DNA of 30,564 bases, from assembly GCA_900772845.1 (NCBI GenBank), contig CAAGSD010000046.1:1-30564 (forward strand). Reading direction: 5' to 3'. The stretch is from Lachnospiraceae bacterium (GTDB lineage: Bacteria; Bacillota; Clostridia; Lachnospirales; Lachnospiraceae). Numbering within the stretch: the first letter of the stretch is position 1; every line of letters starts with the position of its first letter. The notes beneath the pieces were generated by a model. That model was not told the origin of the DNA. It did no database searches and saw only the letters and a program-made list of their open reading frames with translations. Below, in pieces: positions 7,066-14,238 of the stretch. Both the position numbers and the translations under genes were made by a program.

Positions 7066-8511
7066 ATGAGTAAGAAAAAGAGCGGAATCGGATCCTTCTT
7101 CCAGGGCATCGGCGGTTTTTTCAAACAGTTTGGTGAGGCTGTGGTGAAGGGAGATCTTTTTGTGAAGCTGTCCCTGATCTGGATGGGAGCAGGGTATATC
7201 CGCAGAAAACAAATTATCAAAGGCATTTTAATGACTCTGCTCGAAGTGGCAGTCATTGTATTTACCTTTGGCTTTGCCACAGAGTACGTACGTGATTTTG
7301 GAACGTTGGGAACAGTACAGCAGGAGACGGTTTTTAACATTGCAACCATGCAGAATGAATTTAATGATTACGATAATTCATTCATGATCCTGCTGTTCTC
7401 AGTAGTATCTTTTGTAGTGTGGGCTGCTTTCCTGGTAATCTGGATGAAAAATGAAGTGGCCGTTTACCGTCTGCAGAAGAAGGCCCAGGCAGGAGAGCAT
7501 ATCAACAGCTTTGCAGAAGATATGAAGCAGTACAAGGATAAGAAGTTCTATGTAACCTTGCTGACACTGCCGGTTATGGGTGTTGTGATCTTTACGATCG
7601 TTCCTCTGCTGATTCTGATCGCAGTTGCATTTACCAATTATGACCAGCAGCATATGCCGCCGACTGCACTGTTTACCTGGGTTGGTTTTAATAACTTTAA
7701 AAACCTGTTCTCCAGTGGCGGCCTGACCATCACCTTTGGTTATGCGTTCCGTAAGATTCTGATCTGGACACTTGTATGGGCATTATTTGCAACCTTTACC
7801 ACTTATCTCGGCGGTATTCTGTTGTCCCTGCTGATCAACAATAAGAGAACGAAGTTTCCGAAATTATGGAGAACTCTGTTTATTGTAACCATTGCAGTTC
7901 CTCAGTTCGTATCCTTGCTTCTGGTGCGTAACTTCTTTTCCAATAACGGTATCATGAACACCATTTGTGCGGATGCCGGAATTACGGACTGGCTGCGCAG
8001 CATTGGGGCTATCAATACCAGTTACATTCCGTTCCTGTCCGCTCCCGGATGGGCACATGTAATGATCATTCTGATCAATATCTGGATCGGTGTTCCTTAC
8101 CAGATGCTGATCGCTACCGGTGTATTGATGAATATTCCTTCTGACCAGCTGGAGAGTGCGAAGATTGATGGCGCTACTCCGCTGCAGAGCTTTGTCCATA
8201 TCACCATGCCGTACATGCTGTTCGTCACCGGACCTTCCCTGGTAACGGATTTTGTCAAGAATATTAATAACTTTAATGTAATATATCTGTTGACCCAGGA
8301 TGTATATACTACCACGAATCAGGCTATGGCGAACTCCCAGGCGAAGGAAGTGGATCTGCTGATCACCTGGCTGTTCAATCTGACACAGAACTATTACAAC
8401 TACAAGATGGCATCTACCATCGGTATTATCGTGTTTATTATCTGTGCGGTATTTACCCTCATTGCCTTCAGCAGATTCCTGAAGGGTGACAGAGAGGAGG
8501 CATTCCGTTAA
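7066..8511 (+). CDS. Sugar ABC transporter permease, MalF/GanP-type
   Basis: This 481-residue integral membrane protein has a cytoplasmic N-terminus, two extra N-terminal membrane helices (about residues 45-70 and 105-130) and then the six-helix permease core. The EAA loop that contacts the ATPase reads ESAKIDGATPLQSFVHITMP (about residues 364-383). The size and extra helices match MalF-type rather than shorter LacF-type permeases. A GGAG ribosome site lies 10 bases before ATG 7066. It pairs with the next gene to form the import channel. No ATP-binding subunit is coded in this locus, so a shared MsmX-like ATPase elsewhere is expected, as is known for many Firmicute sugar importers. Confidence 0.92.
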   Translation: MSKKKSGIGSFFQGIGGFFKQFGEAVVKGDLFVKLSLIWMGAGYIRRKQIIKGILMTLLEVAVIVFTFGFATEYVRDFGTLGTVQQETVFNIATMQNEFNDYDNSFMILLFSVVSFVVWAAFLVIWMKNEVAVYRLQKKAQAGEHINSFAEDMKQYKDKKFYVTLLTLPVMGVVIFTIVPLLILIAVAFTNYDQQHMPPTALFTWVGFNNFKNLFSSGGLTITFGYAFRKILIWTLVWALFATFTTYLGGILLSLLINNKRTKFPKLWRTLFIVTIAVPQFVSLLLVRNFFSNNGIMNTICADAGITDWLRSIGAINTSYIPFLSAPGWAHVMIILINIWIGVPYQMLIATGVLMNIPSDQLESAKIDGATPLQSFVHITMPYMLFVTGPSLVTDFVKNINNFNVIYLLTQDVYTTTNQAMANSQAKEVDLLITWLFNLTQNYYNYKMASTIGIIVFIICAVFTLIAFSRFLKGDREEAFR

Positions 8512-9353
8512 TGAAGAAATTTATTAAGACTTTATTACATAACCTGTTATTGGCGTTTTTGGCATTTATCTGGCTGGTACCTATCGTATGGCTGGTAGTA
8601 ACTTCCTTCAGTGCTTACAACGGACCGAATACCAATACCTTCTTTCCGAAGGAATGGAGTATTGCCCAGTATCAGAAGCTGCTGTTTTCCGCAGACAGTG
8701 TGGCCCAGTTCCCCAACTGGTTCAAGAATACGTTTCTGATCGCCTGCGCAGTATGTGTGATCTCCACGATATTCGTACTGATGGTGGCTTATGCAACTTC
8801 CTGCATGCGTTTCCCGGCTCGTAAGCCTCTGATGAACGCAGCGGTTATTGTTAACCTGTTCCCCGGCGTATTGTCCATGATCGCAGTGTACTTTATTTTG
8901 AAGACTCTGAATCTGACCAATACCCATTTTGGACTGATCCTGGTATATTCTGCCGGTTCCGGTCTGGGATACCTGATCGCAAAGGGATTTTTTGATACGA
9001 TTCCGAATTCCCTGCGTGAGGCAGCCTATCTGGATGGTGCCAGTGAATCCACCATTTTCTGGAAGGTCGTGATTCCTATGAGCCGTCCCATCATCGTATA
9101 TACAGTCATCAGTTCCTTCCTGGTACCCTGGATGGATTTCGTATATGCAAAAATGTTATTGAATGCGGGTATTTCTTCCCAGTGGACGGTAGCCATCGGT
9201 CTGTATAATATGCTGGAGAAGAGTCTGATCAACACCTATTTCGCACAGTTCTGTGCAGGTGGTGTACTGGTATCCATTCCTATTTCTGCGCTGTTTGTTA
9301 TTATGCAGAAGTTCTATGTGGAAGGTATTACCGGTGGTGCGGTCAAAGGTTAA
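8511..9353 (+). CDS. Sugar ABC transporter permease, MalG/GanQ-type
   Basis: The 280-residue product has six predicted membrane helices and the EAA motif REAAYLDGASESTIFWKVVIP (about residues 169-189). It starts in the TAATG overlap with the upstream permease stop, and a GAGGAGG site lies about 9 bases upstream, so the two are translationally linked partners. The length and the N-terminal LVPIVWLVVTSFSAYNG segment are typical of MalG-type permeases. Substrate assignment to galactan oligosaccharides comes from the GH53 gene that follows. Confidence 0.92.
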   Translation: MKKFIKTLLHNLLLAFLAFIWLVPIVWLVVTSFSAYNGPNTNTFFPKEWSIAQYQKLLFSADSVAQFPNWFKNTFLIACAVCVISTIFVLMVAYATSCMRFPARKPLMNAAVIVNLFPGVLSMIAVYFILKTLNLTNTHFGLILVYSAGSGLGYLIAKGFFDTIPNSLREAAYLDGASESTIFWKVVIPMSRPIIVYTVISSFLVPWMDFVYAKMLLNAGISSQWTVAIGLYNMLEKSLINTYFAQFCAGGVLVSIPISALFVIMQKFYVEGITGGAVKG

Positions 9354-9379
9354 ATTACATGGAGACAAAGAATTAATTT

Positions 9380-10489
9380 ATGGAAGAATTTATCAAAGGT
9401 ATGGATGTATCGACTTTGCCGGAAGAGGAAGCTCTTGGTGCAAGGTATTATGACGAAGGCAAAGAGGGGGATGCACTGGAGATCCTGAAAAAATACGGTG
9501 CCAGCTCTCTGCGCATCCGTCTCTGGAACGATCCTTACAGTGAGGATGGCAAGCCCTACAGTGCCGGGACCAGTGATTTCACCAAGCTGGTGGCATTGGC
9601 TTCGGCCGGTAAAAAGCTGGGTTACAGCTATCTGCTGGATTTGCATTACAGTGATTTCTGGGCAGATCCCGGCAAACAGTTCCCTCCCAAGGAGTGGGCG
9701 TATGCCGATGCTGATGCGTTGGAGAAGCATGTGTATGATTACACAAAGGAGGTGCTGTCGAAATTAAAGCGTCTCGATCTGCTTCCGGAGATGGTACAGG
9801 TAGGTAATGAGATCACCAATGGTCTGATGTGGCCCCATGGAAAATGGGACAACGTTGACAATATTGCAAGATTCATCAGTGCGGGCATCCGTGCGGTGAG
9901 AGAGGTATCCCCGGACAGTCGTGTGATGCTTCATCTGGACTGCGGTGGCAACAATGCACGCTGCAGAGAATGGTTTGATGCCTATGTACAGAGAGGAGAG
10001 GACTTCGATGTCATCGGATTGTCCTATTATCCTTTCTGGCATGGAACCATTGATGATCTGACAAACAATATGAACGATCTCTCTCAGAGATATCAGAAGG
10101 ATGTCATTGTGGCAGAGGTATCCATGGGCTTCACCATGGAAGACTATGCAGACCGGGAAAAGCTGACGCCGGAACAGCGCAAGGGCATGGCGACCAAGCC
10201 CCACCTTGCAGAGGCGGTGGAGTATCCCATGACACCGGAAGGACAGGCTGCATTTATGCAGAAGGTCATGGAGCGGATCGCACAGGTTCCGGAGGGCAGA
10301 GGAAAGGGCTTCTATTACTGGGAGCCTGCATGGATCCCTGTACCGGGCTGCGGCTGGGCAAACGAGGAGTCACTGAAATACATTCAGGATCCCGGACCCG
10401 GCGGAAACGAATGGGCCAATCAGGCACTGTTCGACTATGATGGTAATGCACTGCCTGCATTGAAGGTCATCAGAGACTTTCAAAAGTAA
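9380..10489 (+). CDS. GH53 endo-beta-1,4-galactanase, apparently cytoplasmic
   Basis: The 369-residue protein is a full-length glycoside hydrolase family 53 (beta/alpha)8 barrel: FIKGMDVSTLPEEE at the N-terminus, LRIRLW, LDLHYSDFWADP, the acid/base motif VGNEITNG (Glu144) and the nucleophile strand VIVAEVSMG (Glu246), ending with YYWEPAW. GH53 enzymes cut beta-1,4-galactan side chains of pectin. The product begins directly in the catalytic domain with no signal peptide or lipobox, unlike most secreted GH53 enzymes, so it is inferred to act on imported oligosaccharides inside the cell. The ribosome site is weak (GGAG about 15 bases upstream), so its expression may be low or coupled to the permease genes 26 bases upstream. 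Confidence 0.93.
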   Translation: MEEFIKGMDVSTLPEEEALGARYYDEGKEGDALEILKKYGASSLRIRLWNDPYSEDGKPYSAGTSDFTKLVALASAGKKLGYSYLLDLHYSDFWADPGKQFPPKEWAYADADALEKHVYDYTKEVLSKLKRLDLLPEMVQVGNEITNGLMWPHGKWDNVDNIARFISAGIRAVREVSPDSRVMLHLDCGGNNARCREWFDAYVQRGEDFDVIGLSYYPFWHGTIDDLTNNMNDLSQRYQKDVIVAEVSMGFTMEDYADREKLTPEQRKGMATKPHLAEAVEYPMTPEGQAAFMQKVMERIAQVPEGRGKGFYYWEPAWIPVPGCGWANEESLKYIQDPGPGGNEWANQALFDYDGNALPALKVIRDFQK

Positions 10490-10522
10490 TATAAGATGCC
10501 TAACGGCGAGATGGAGGAAAAG

Positions 10523-12361
10523 ATGGATAAGTTTATTGTGAATATCATTCACCGTCCGGAGATGGTTCCCGAGTATGCGGAAAAAGTAACCGGACACGGC
10601 AAAGAAGAGAATCTGGGTAGAAAAGCACTGTTAACAGAGTCTCTGGATATTTTCAAGTTTCAGCAGGAAACTGCACACAAGAACGGTTTAAAGACCACGA
10701 TTCAGATGACCTATGCTTCTCTGTTCAATGACGAAGCAGTAGCACTGGCTAAAGCAGATCACGAGAAATACGGTGATGAGATCGCACTGTCTCTGTTAGG
10801 ACTGCCCTGCACAGAGTTCCGTGAGAAGTACAAGACCAAGGATTTCTGTATCTGGATGTTCTCCATGGAAGACAAGAAGTCTATCGTGGATGATGTATTC
10901 GGTAAGTTCCATGAGAAATTCGGTTTCTATCCCGAATCCACCGGTTCTTACTACATGGATGCAGAACTGACCAACTATATCAAAGCAACCTACCCCAGCG
11001 TAAAATGTGAAGTTGCGACCTGCTGGGAAGAAGGCCCCAAGGCATATCATACCTGTAACAATTCCTGGTATACCTTTATGGATGGCGGCCCCTGGGCTCC
11101 CTGGATCCCTTCCAAGCAGAACACCCATGCACCCGCAGCCAACGAAGCTGAGGACAGTGGTGTGGTAGCAATCCCTCACCTGTCCAGAGATCTGCTGGCA
11201 TGTTATGACGGTAACGGCTCCAACTTCGGAACCCATCCCCAGAATGTGCTGCGTGGTATGATCTATGACACCAAGACCTGGGAGTATCCTTACCTGTACA
11301 ACCTGATCGATCAGTATCGTTCCCTGGAGAAGTACAACAACGGATATGCATACAACATGATGTTCGTAGGACCCGGCTGGCTGAATAAGATGGGTCGTTG
11401 GGAGCAGCCTTACGAACTGTTGAAGAAGAGCTATGAAGACGGTATGAAATATTATGGCGACCTGAAAAAGGAAGGCAAGCTTACCGATATGACCATGGCT
11501 GAGTTCGCTGATTACTATCGTCAGAAGAAGACCTATACCGAGCCCGAGTGTGCTCTGTGGAGAGATATCCTGTACGGTTCCGACAAGCAGCTGTTCTGGT
11601 ACTGCGATCCCTTCATGCGTGCCTGCGTCAACATGGATCAGGGCGGCGCTATCGTCGACCTGCGTCCTTACGCTGCGAAGCTGGAGTGGCCCGTAGGTAT
11701 CGGCACCAAGCATGTGACCGATGCATCTTATCCTTTCCTGATCCAGGAGAAGTATCGTGCAGGTTACTTCACCCACTATGCAGGAGAAGGTACCGTAAGA
11801 AGTGCCAAGTTAAAACACAACGGTGAAGAAGTGGATCTGTGCCTGTGCCGTACCAAGGCTCATTTCTCTCAGGAAGGCAGCACCAGAATCCTGACACTGG
11901 ATCCCGTAGACATCGAGTTCTACGATCTGACCGTAAAATTACAGACCATCGTTTCCTTCGAGGAGGGCAGCTCTGCGATCAAGATCGAACGTAAGATCCT
12001 GGAGATGAGCGATCCGAATGCTGAAGTAGAACTGAATGAGTATATCGTAGCATGCTACGGTACCACAGAGTATTCCGAGGATATGCTGGGTATCACCTTA
12101 AGCACCAAGAAGGGCAGCGAGGTAGAGACCCTGGATTACGAGTACAAGTGCCGTGAGATGGAGAAGGCAGGCGCTGACGAAGTAAGAGCGGTGATCCCTC
12201 AGATCGAGACCGCAGTATCCATGAGCACCAATGCAGAAGGCGCTGTCGGATATGTGAAGGAAGGATACGCATTCTCCCCGATGTTTACACTGGGTTACAA
12301 TTCCAAGATCAAGGATAAGGAGGTCGTTGCAACATGGCTCAAGCTGGAAAAGGCAAATTAA
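10523..12361 (+). CDS. Unrecognised 612-aa protein of the galactan operon, candidate carbohydrate-active enzyme
   Basis: I do not recognise the family with certainty. The protein lacks a signal peptide or membrane segments and is rich in aromatic residues. The first about 370 residues look like an alpha/beta barrel: QMTYASL near 61, FGFYPESTGSYYMDAEL at 134-149, then CEVATCWEEGPKAYH at 162-176, GGPWAPW at 188-194 and MMFVGPGW at 279-286. The pattern loosely recalls polysaccharide-deacetylase/GH57-like barrels. The remaining about 240 residues look like beta-sandwich strands, as in many exo-glycosidases. ATG 10523 is chosen over the ATG at 10496 because GGAGG lies 5 bases before it. It directly follows GH53, and no GH2, GH35 or GH42 beta-galactosidase is visible, so it may degrade the GH53 products. 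Function is inference only. Confidence 0.8.
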   Translation: MDKFIVNIIHRPEMVPEYAEKVTGHGKEENLGRKALLTESLDIFKFQQETAHKNGLKTTIQMTYASLFNDEAVALAKADHEKYGDEIALSLLGLPCTEFREKYKTKDFCIWMFSMEDKKSIVDDVFGKFHEKFGFYPESTGSYYMDAELTNYIKATYPSVKCEVATCWEEGPKAYHTCNNSWYTFMDGGPWAPWIPSKQNTHAPAANEAEDSGVVAIPHLSRDLLACYDGNGSNFGTHPQNVLRGMIYDTKTWEYPYLYNLIDQYRSLEKYNNGYAYNMMFVGPGWLNKMGRWEQPYELLKKSYEDGMKYYGDLKKEGKLTDMTMAEFADYYRQKKTYTEPECALWRDILYGSDKQLFWYCDPFMRACVNMDQGGAIVDLRPYAAKLEWPVGIGTKHVTDASYPFLIQEKYRAGYFTHYAGEGTVRSAKLKHNGEEVDLCLCRTKAHFSQEGSTRILTLDPVDIEFYDLTVKLQTIVSFEEGSSAIKIERKILEMSDPNAEVELNEYIVACYGTTEYSEDMLGITLSTKKGSEVETLDYEYKCREMEKAGADEVRAVIPQIETAVSMSTNAEGAVGYVKEGYAFSPMFTLGYNSKIKDKEVVATWLKLEKAN

Positions 12362-12552
12362 ACTACAGATGTCCCTCTTGCTTCATGAGAGATATTGATA
12401 TGGATATGTTCTACGATAAGGATAAGAAGGAATACTACTGTCTGCGCTGCCAGTACAGAGGCTCCGAAGAAGATGTCCTTCAGAAAAATGAAATGGCAAG
12501 ATTCCGTTATGGCGCTATGTATGAGCGTTACAGCAAATTCGATTTTGATTGA
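12334..12552 (+). CDS. Small zinc-ribbon protein overlapping the 612-aa gene
   Basis: The 72-residue protein has a CPSC (13-16) and CLRC (36-39) pair, a CX2C-X19-CX2C zinc-ribbon pattern, followed by an acidic and aromatic C-terminal tail. It overlaps the upstream gene by 28 bases in another frame. Translation is supported by a very strong AAGGAGGT at 12317-12324, placed 9 bases before the ATG and lying inside the upstream coding sequence. It is the last gene before the operon terminator. Such a protein could be a nucleic-acid-binding or regulatory factor, but no specific family is recognised. Confidence 0.8.
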   Translation: MAQAGKGKLNYRCPSCFMRDIDMDMFYDKDKKEYYCLRCQYRGSEEDVLQKNEMARFRYGAMYERYSKFDFD

Positions 12553-12570
12553 TAACGGGTGCTGAGATTG

Positions 12571-12605
12571 AAAAAGGAGCTGTTTTTACAGCTCCTTTTT
12601 TAGGA
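12571..12605. terminator. Bidirectional terminator between convergent genes
   Basis: A perfect 12-bp stem (12571-12582 with 12589-12600) encloses a 6-base loop, with an A-run before and a T-run after it, so it can work on both strands. It ends the galactan operon on the plus strand. The TAA stop of the minus-strand DUF2752 gene (12600-12602) overlaps the end of the stem. Confidence 0.88.
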
Positions 12606-12998
12606 AAACAATACGGAATACAGAAATCCTTTTGTGAGATCGATTTGTAGGATGGGGGAATGCGTCATGTGCCTTAAGATAAAGCAGAGTAAAAACAGGA
12701 TTCCGATGACCAAGGCTCCATGATTGATCCACTGATCCGATAAGTGAAGAATCCGGAAGCTGTTGAGAATGAAAATAATGAACAGACCCAATACCACAGG
12801 CCACAGCGGATGAAAATAAAAGGCGCTAAGGAAATCTCCTCTTAAGACACATAAAAAAGCCCGGGTCATTCCGCAGAAAGGGCATGGAATACCCAAAAAG
12901 AAGAGCAGAGGACATTGATAGCCCACGATCCACAAGAATAACAAGAATACAGTAATAATAAAAATAAGGAATAAAATATATTTTAAATTCTTTTTCAT
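12600..12998 (-). CDS. DUF2752 family membrane protein
   Basis: This 132-residue protein has an N-terminal membrane helix, the family motif GIPCPFCGMTRAFLCVLRGD (about residues 45-64), then two more hydrophobic segments. The C-P-x-C-G-M-T-R-A motif is diagnostic for DUF2752, whose function is unknown. The ribosome site at ATG 12998 is poor, so translation may be weak. It lies downstream of a TM2-domain gene on the same strand, a frequent pairing in Firmicutes, but a perfect hairpin terminator separates them, so cotranscription would depend on read-through. Confidence 0.85.
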   Translation of the reverse strand: MKKNLKYILFLIFIITVFLLFLWIVGYQCPLLFFLGIPCPFCGMTRAFLCVLRGDFLSAFYFHPLWPVVLGLFIIFILNSFRILHLSDQWINHGALVIGILFLLCFILRHMTHSPILQIDLTKGFLYSVLFS

Positions 12999-13020
12999 GA
13001 TTCACAATCGATAAAATCAA

Positions 13021-13054
13021 AAAAAGCTTTTGCCGGAAACGACAAAAGCTTTTT
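13021..13054. terminator. Terminator after the TM2 gene
   Basis: AAAAAGCTTTTG (13021-13032) and CAAAAGCTTTTT (13043-13054) form a perfect 12-bp stem with a 10-base loop. Read on the minus strand it follows the TM2 stop codon and ends in a T-run. It lies between the TM2 and DUF2752 genes. Confidence 0.82.
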
Positions 13055-13064
13055 GATTTTTACT

Positions 13065-13304
13065 TTATACGGTGTACTTTCCATCTACAAATACGATTTC
13101 ATCGGAATTAGCAGAAGCAGAACCATATACTTTTGTAAGAGCAATGATCCAGTCAACCAGACTCCATACGCCACAACCACCAACGGTGATGAGCTTCAGG
13201 ATTCCGAGACCAACCTGACCTCTGACAAATCTGTCAACACCTAACTCACCAAGTAAAAAACAAAATACCCATGCAAATACATGCTTGTTAACACGTTTTT
13301 CCAT
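13065..13304 (-). CDS. TM2-domain membrane protein
   Basis: The 79-residue product contains a TM2 domain: a first helix VFAWVFCFLLGELGVDRF, the conserved GxxGxDRFxxGQxxLGxxKLxTxGGxG motif, and a second helix ending in VDWIIAL. The C-terminal tail of about 22 residues is polar. TM2 proteins are two-helix membrane proteins of mostly unknown role. A strong AAGGAGGGG site precedes the ATG, and a consensus promoter lies about 40 bases upstream. Confidence 0.9.
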   Translation of the reverse strand: MEKRVNKHVFAWVFCFLLGELGVDRFVRGQVGLGILKLITVGGCGVWSLVDWIIALTKVYGSASANSDEIVFVDGKYTV

Positions 13305-13340
13305 TTGGAAATCCCCTCCTTAGTTTTAAAATTTAAGTTT

Positions 13341-13369
13341 ATTATGAACCATATGTAAGAAAATGTCAA
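13341..13369 (-). promoter_or_regulatory. Promoter of the TM2 gene
   Basis: On the minus strand, -35 TTGACA (13364-13369) and -10 CATAAT (13341-13346) are separated by 17 bases. Confidence 0.7.
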
Positions 13370-13426
13370 TTAATAAACAGAAAAATCTTAAAAATTTATA
13401 AAATCATAATGCCGTATGAACGACTG

Positions 13427-13723
13427 CTACAAATAATTATTAGTGGAATGCTTTAAAATAAAGCGCACGTTGTAGCCGGATTCATCACAGATGCCGCGGA
13501 CAATCTCTTCGGCAGCATCTCTGACATTATCATTAATACAAATGATACAGGCCTCTTTTTTTCTGCTGAAGAGAGAAGATTTTGGCCAGCGGATATAATA
13601 AGAAATCCGATTTTTCAAAAGAGCTCTTTCGATGAGCTGTTTGCAATCAGGATCAGATACTTCACACAATTCAATTTCGTTATTGACTTTTAAAGTTGTA
13701 TATAGCGGCTGTAGCGGCTGCAT
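13427..13723 (-). CDS. Hypothetical 98-aa protein, possibly DUF2007-like
   Basis: A near-perfect AGGAGGTGA ribosome site precedes ATG 13723 and a consensus promoter lies upstream, so the gene is real. The product is soluble. Its layout (IELCEVSDPDCKQLIERALLKNRISYYI..., a basic middle, then ACIICINDNVRDAAEEIVRGI) recalls small alpha/beta proteins of the DUF2007 signal-transduction group, in which a short beta-alpha-beta unit is repeated. That match is only by general pattern. No catalytic motif is visible. Confidence 0.75.
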   Translation of the reverse strand: MQPLQPLYTTLKVNNEIELCEVSDPDCKQLIERALLKNRISYYIRWPKSSLFSRKKEACIICINDNVRDAAEEIVRGICDESGYNVRFILKHSTNNYL

Positions 13724-13752
13724 GATGTCACCTCCTGTGGAATTACAATGCG

Positions 13753-13782
13753 ATTATAGCACAGACATCTGGAAATGTGCAA
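13753..13782 (-). promoter_or_regulatory. Promoter of the 98-aa protein gene
   Basis: On the minus strand, -35 TTGCAC (13777-13782) and a perfect -10 TATAAT (13753-13758) are 18 bases apart. It is back to back with the plus-strand promoter at 13796. Confidence 0.65.
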
Positions 13783-13795
13783 GTAGCGCTTACGC

Positions 13796-13824
13796 TTGAC
13801 GCAGTATCCCGAAAAAGGTACAAT
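13796..13824 (+). promoter_or_regulatory. Promoter of the coiled-coil protein gene
   Basis: The -35 TTGACG (13796-13801) and -10 TACAAT (13819-13824) are separated by 17 bases. The leader to the gene start is about 90 bases. Confidence 0.65.
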
Positions 13825-13919
13825 AGAACTGCTCAGAGCGATTTTACGTGTAAGATTCTGGATCATCAGGCGCAATCGTGAAACGCTGGAAGAGATTGGA
13901 AGAGAAAGGAGATCATACT

Positions 13920-14198
13920 ATGGATTTTATAGAGAAAATTGGGGATACTATTACAGAAAAAGGAAAGGCTGCTGCAGATAAGGCGAAGGAACTGGCTGCC
14001 ATTGCAAATCTGAAAAGCCAGATTTCCACCTGTGAGGAAGTCATGAAGAAAAACTACATGGAGATTGGCAAAATTTATTTCGAGCAGTACAGCGATATGC
14101 CGGAGCCTCCTTTTGAGAAACAGTGCGAGACCATTAAGAACAGCCAGAGAGCCATTGCGGATCTGCAGGAAAAGATCGAGCAGCTGAAAACAAAATAA
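13920..14198 (+). CDS. Small coiled-coil protein
   Basis: The 92-residue product is largely helical: an amphipathic start (MDFIEKIGDTITEKGKAAAD), an Ala/Lys-rich helix, and a C-terminal heptad-like segment (RAIADLQEKIEQLKTK). ATG 13920 is chosen because AAGGAG lies about 8 bases upstream; an in-frame ATG at 13878 lacks this. Similar Clostridia proteins often carry a C-terminal zinc ribbon after the coiled coil, which is absent here. Function is unknown. Confidence 0.8.
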   Translation: MDFIEKIGDTITEKGKAAADKAKELAAIANLKSQISTCEEVMKKNYMEIGKIYFEQYSDMPEPPFEKQCETIKNSQRAIADLQEKIEQLKTK

Positions 14199-14238
14199 AA
14201 AAGTCATACAGTGGGGGAATTGAGGGATTCTGATATAT

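Noticed and set aside
10796..11776. A 326-codon open frame on the minus strand
   Set aside because: It is opposite the 612-aa gene, whose codon pattern and ribosome site are good; the antisense frame has neither a start signal nor a family match.
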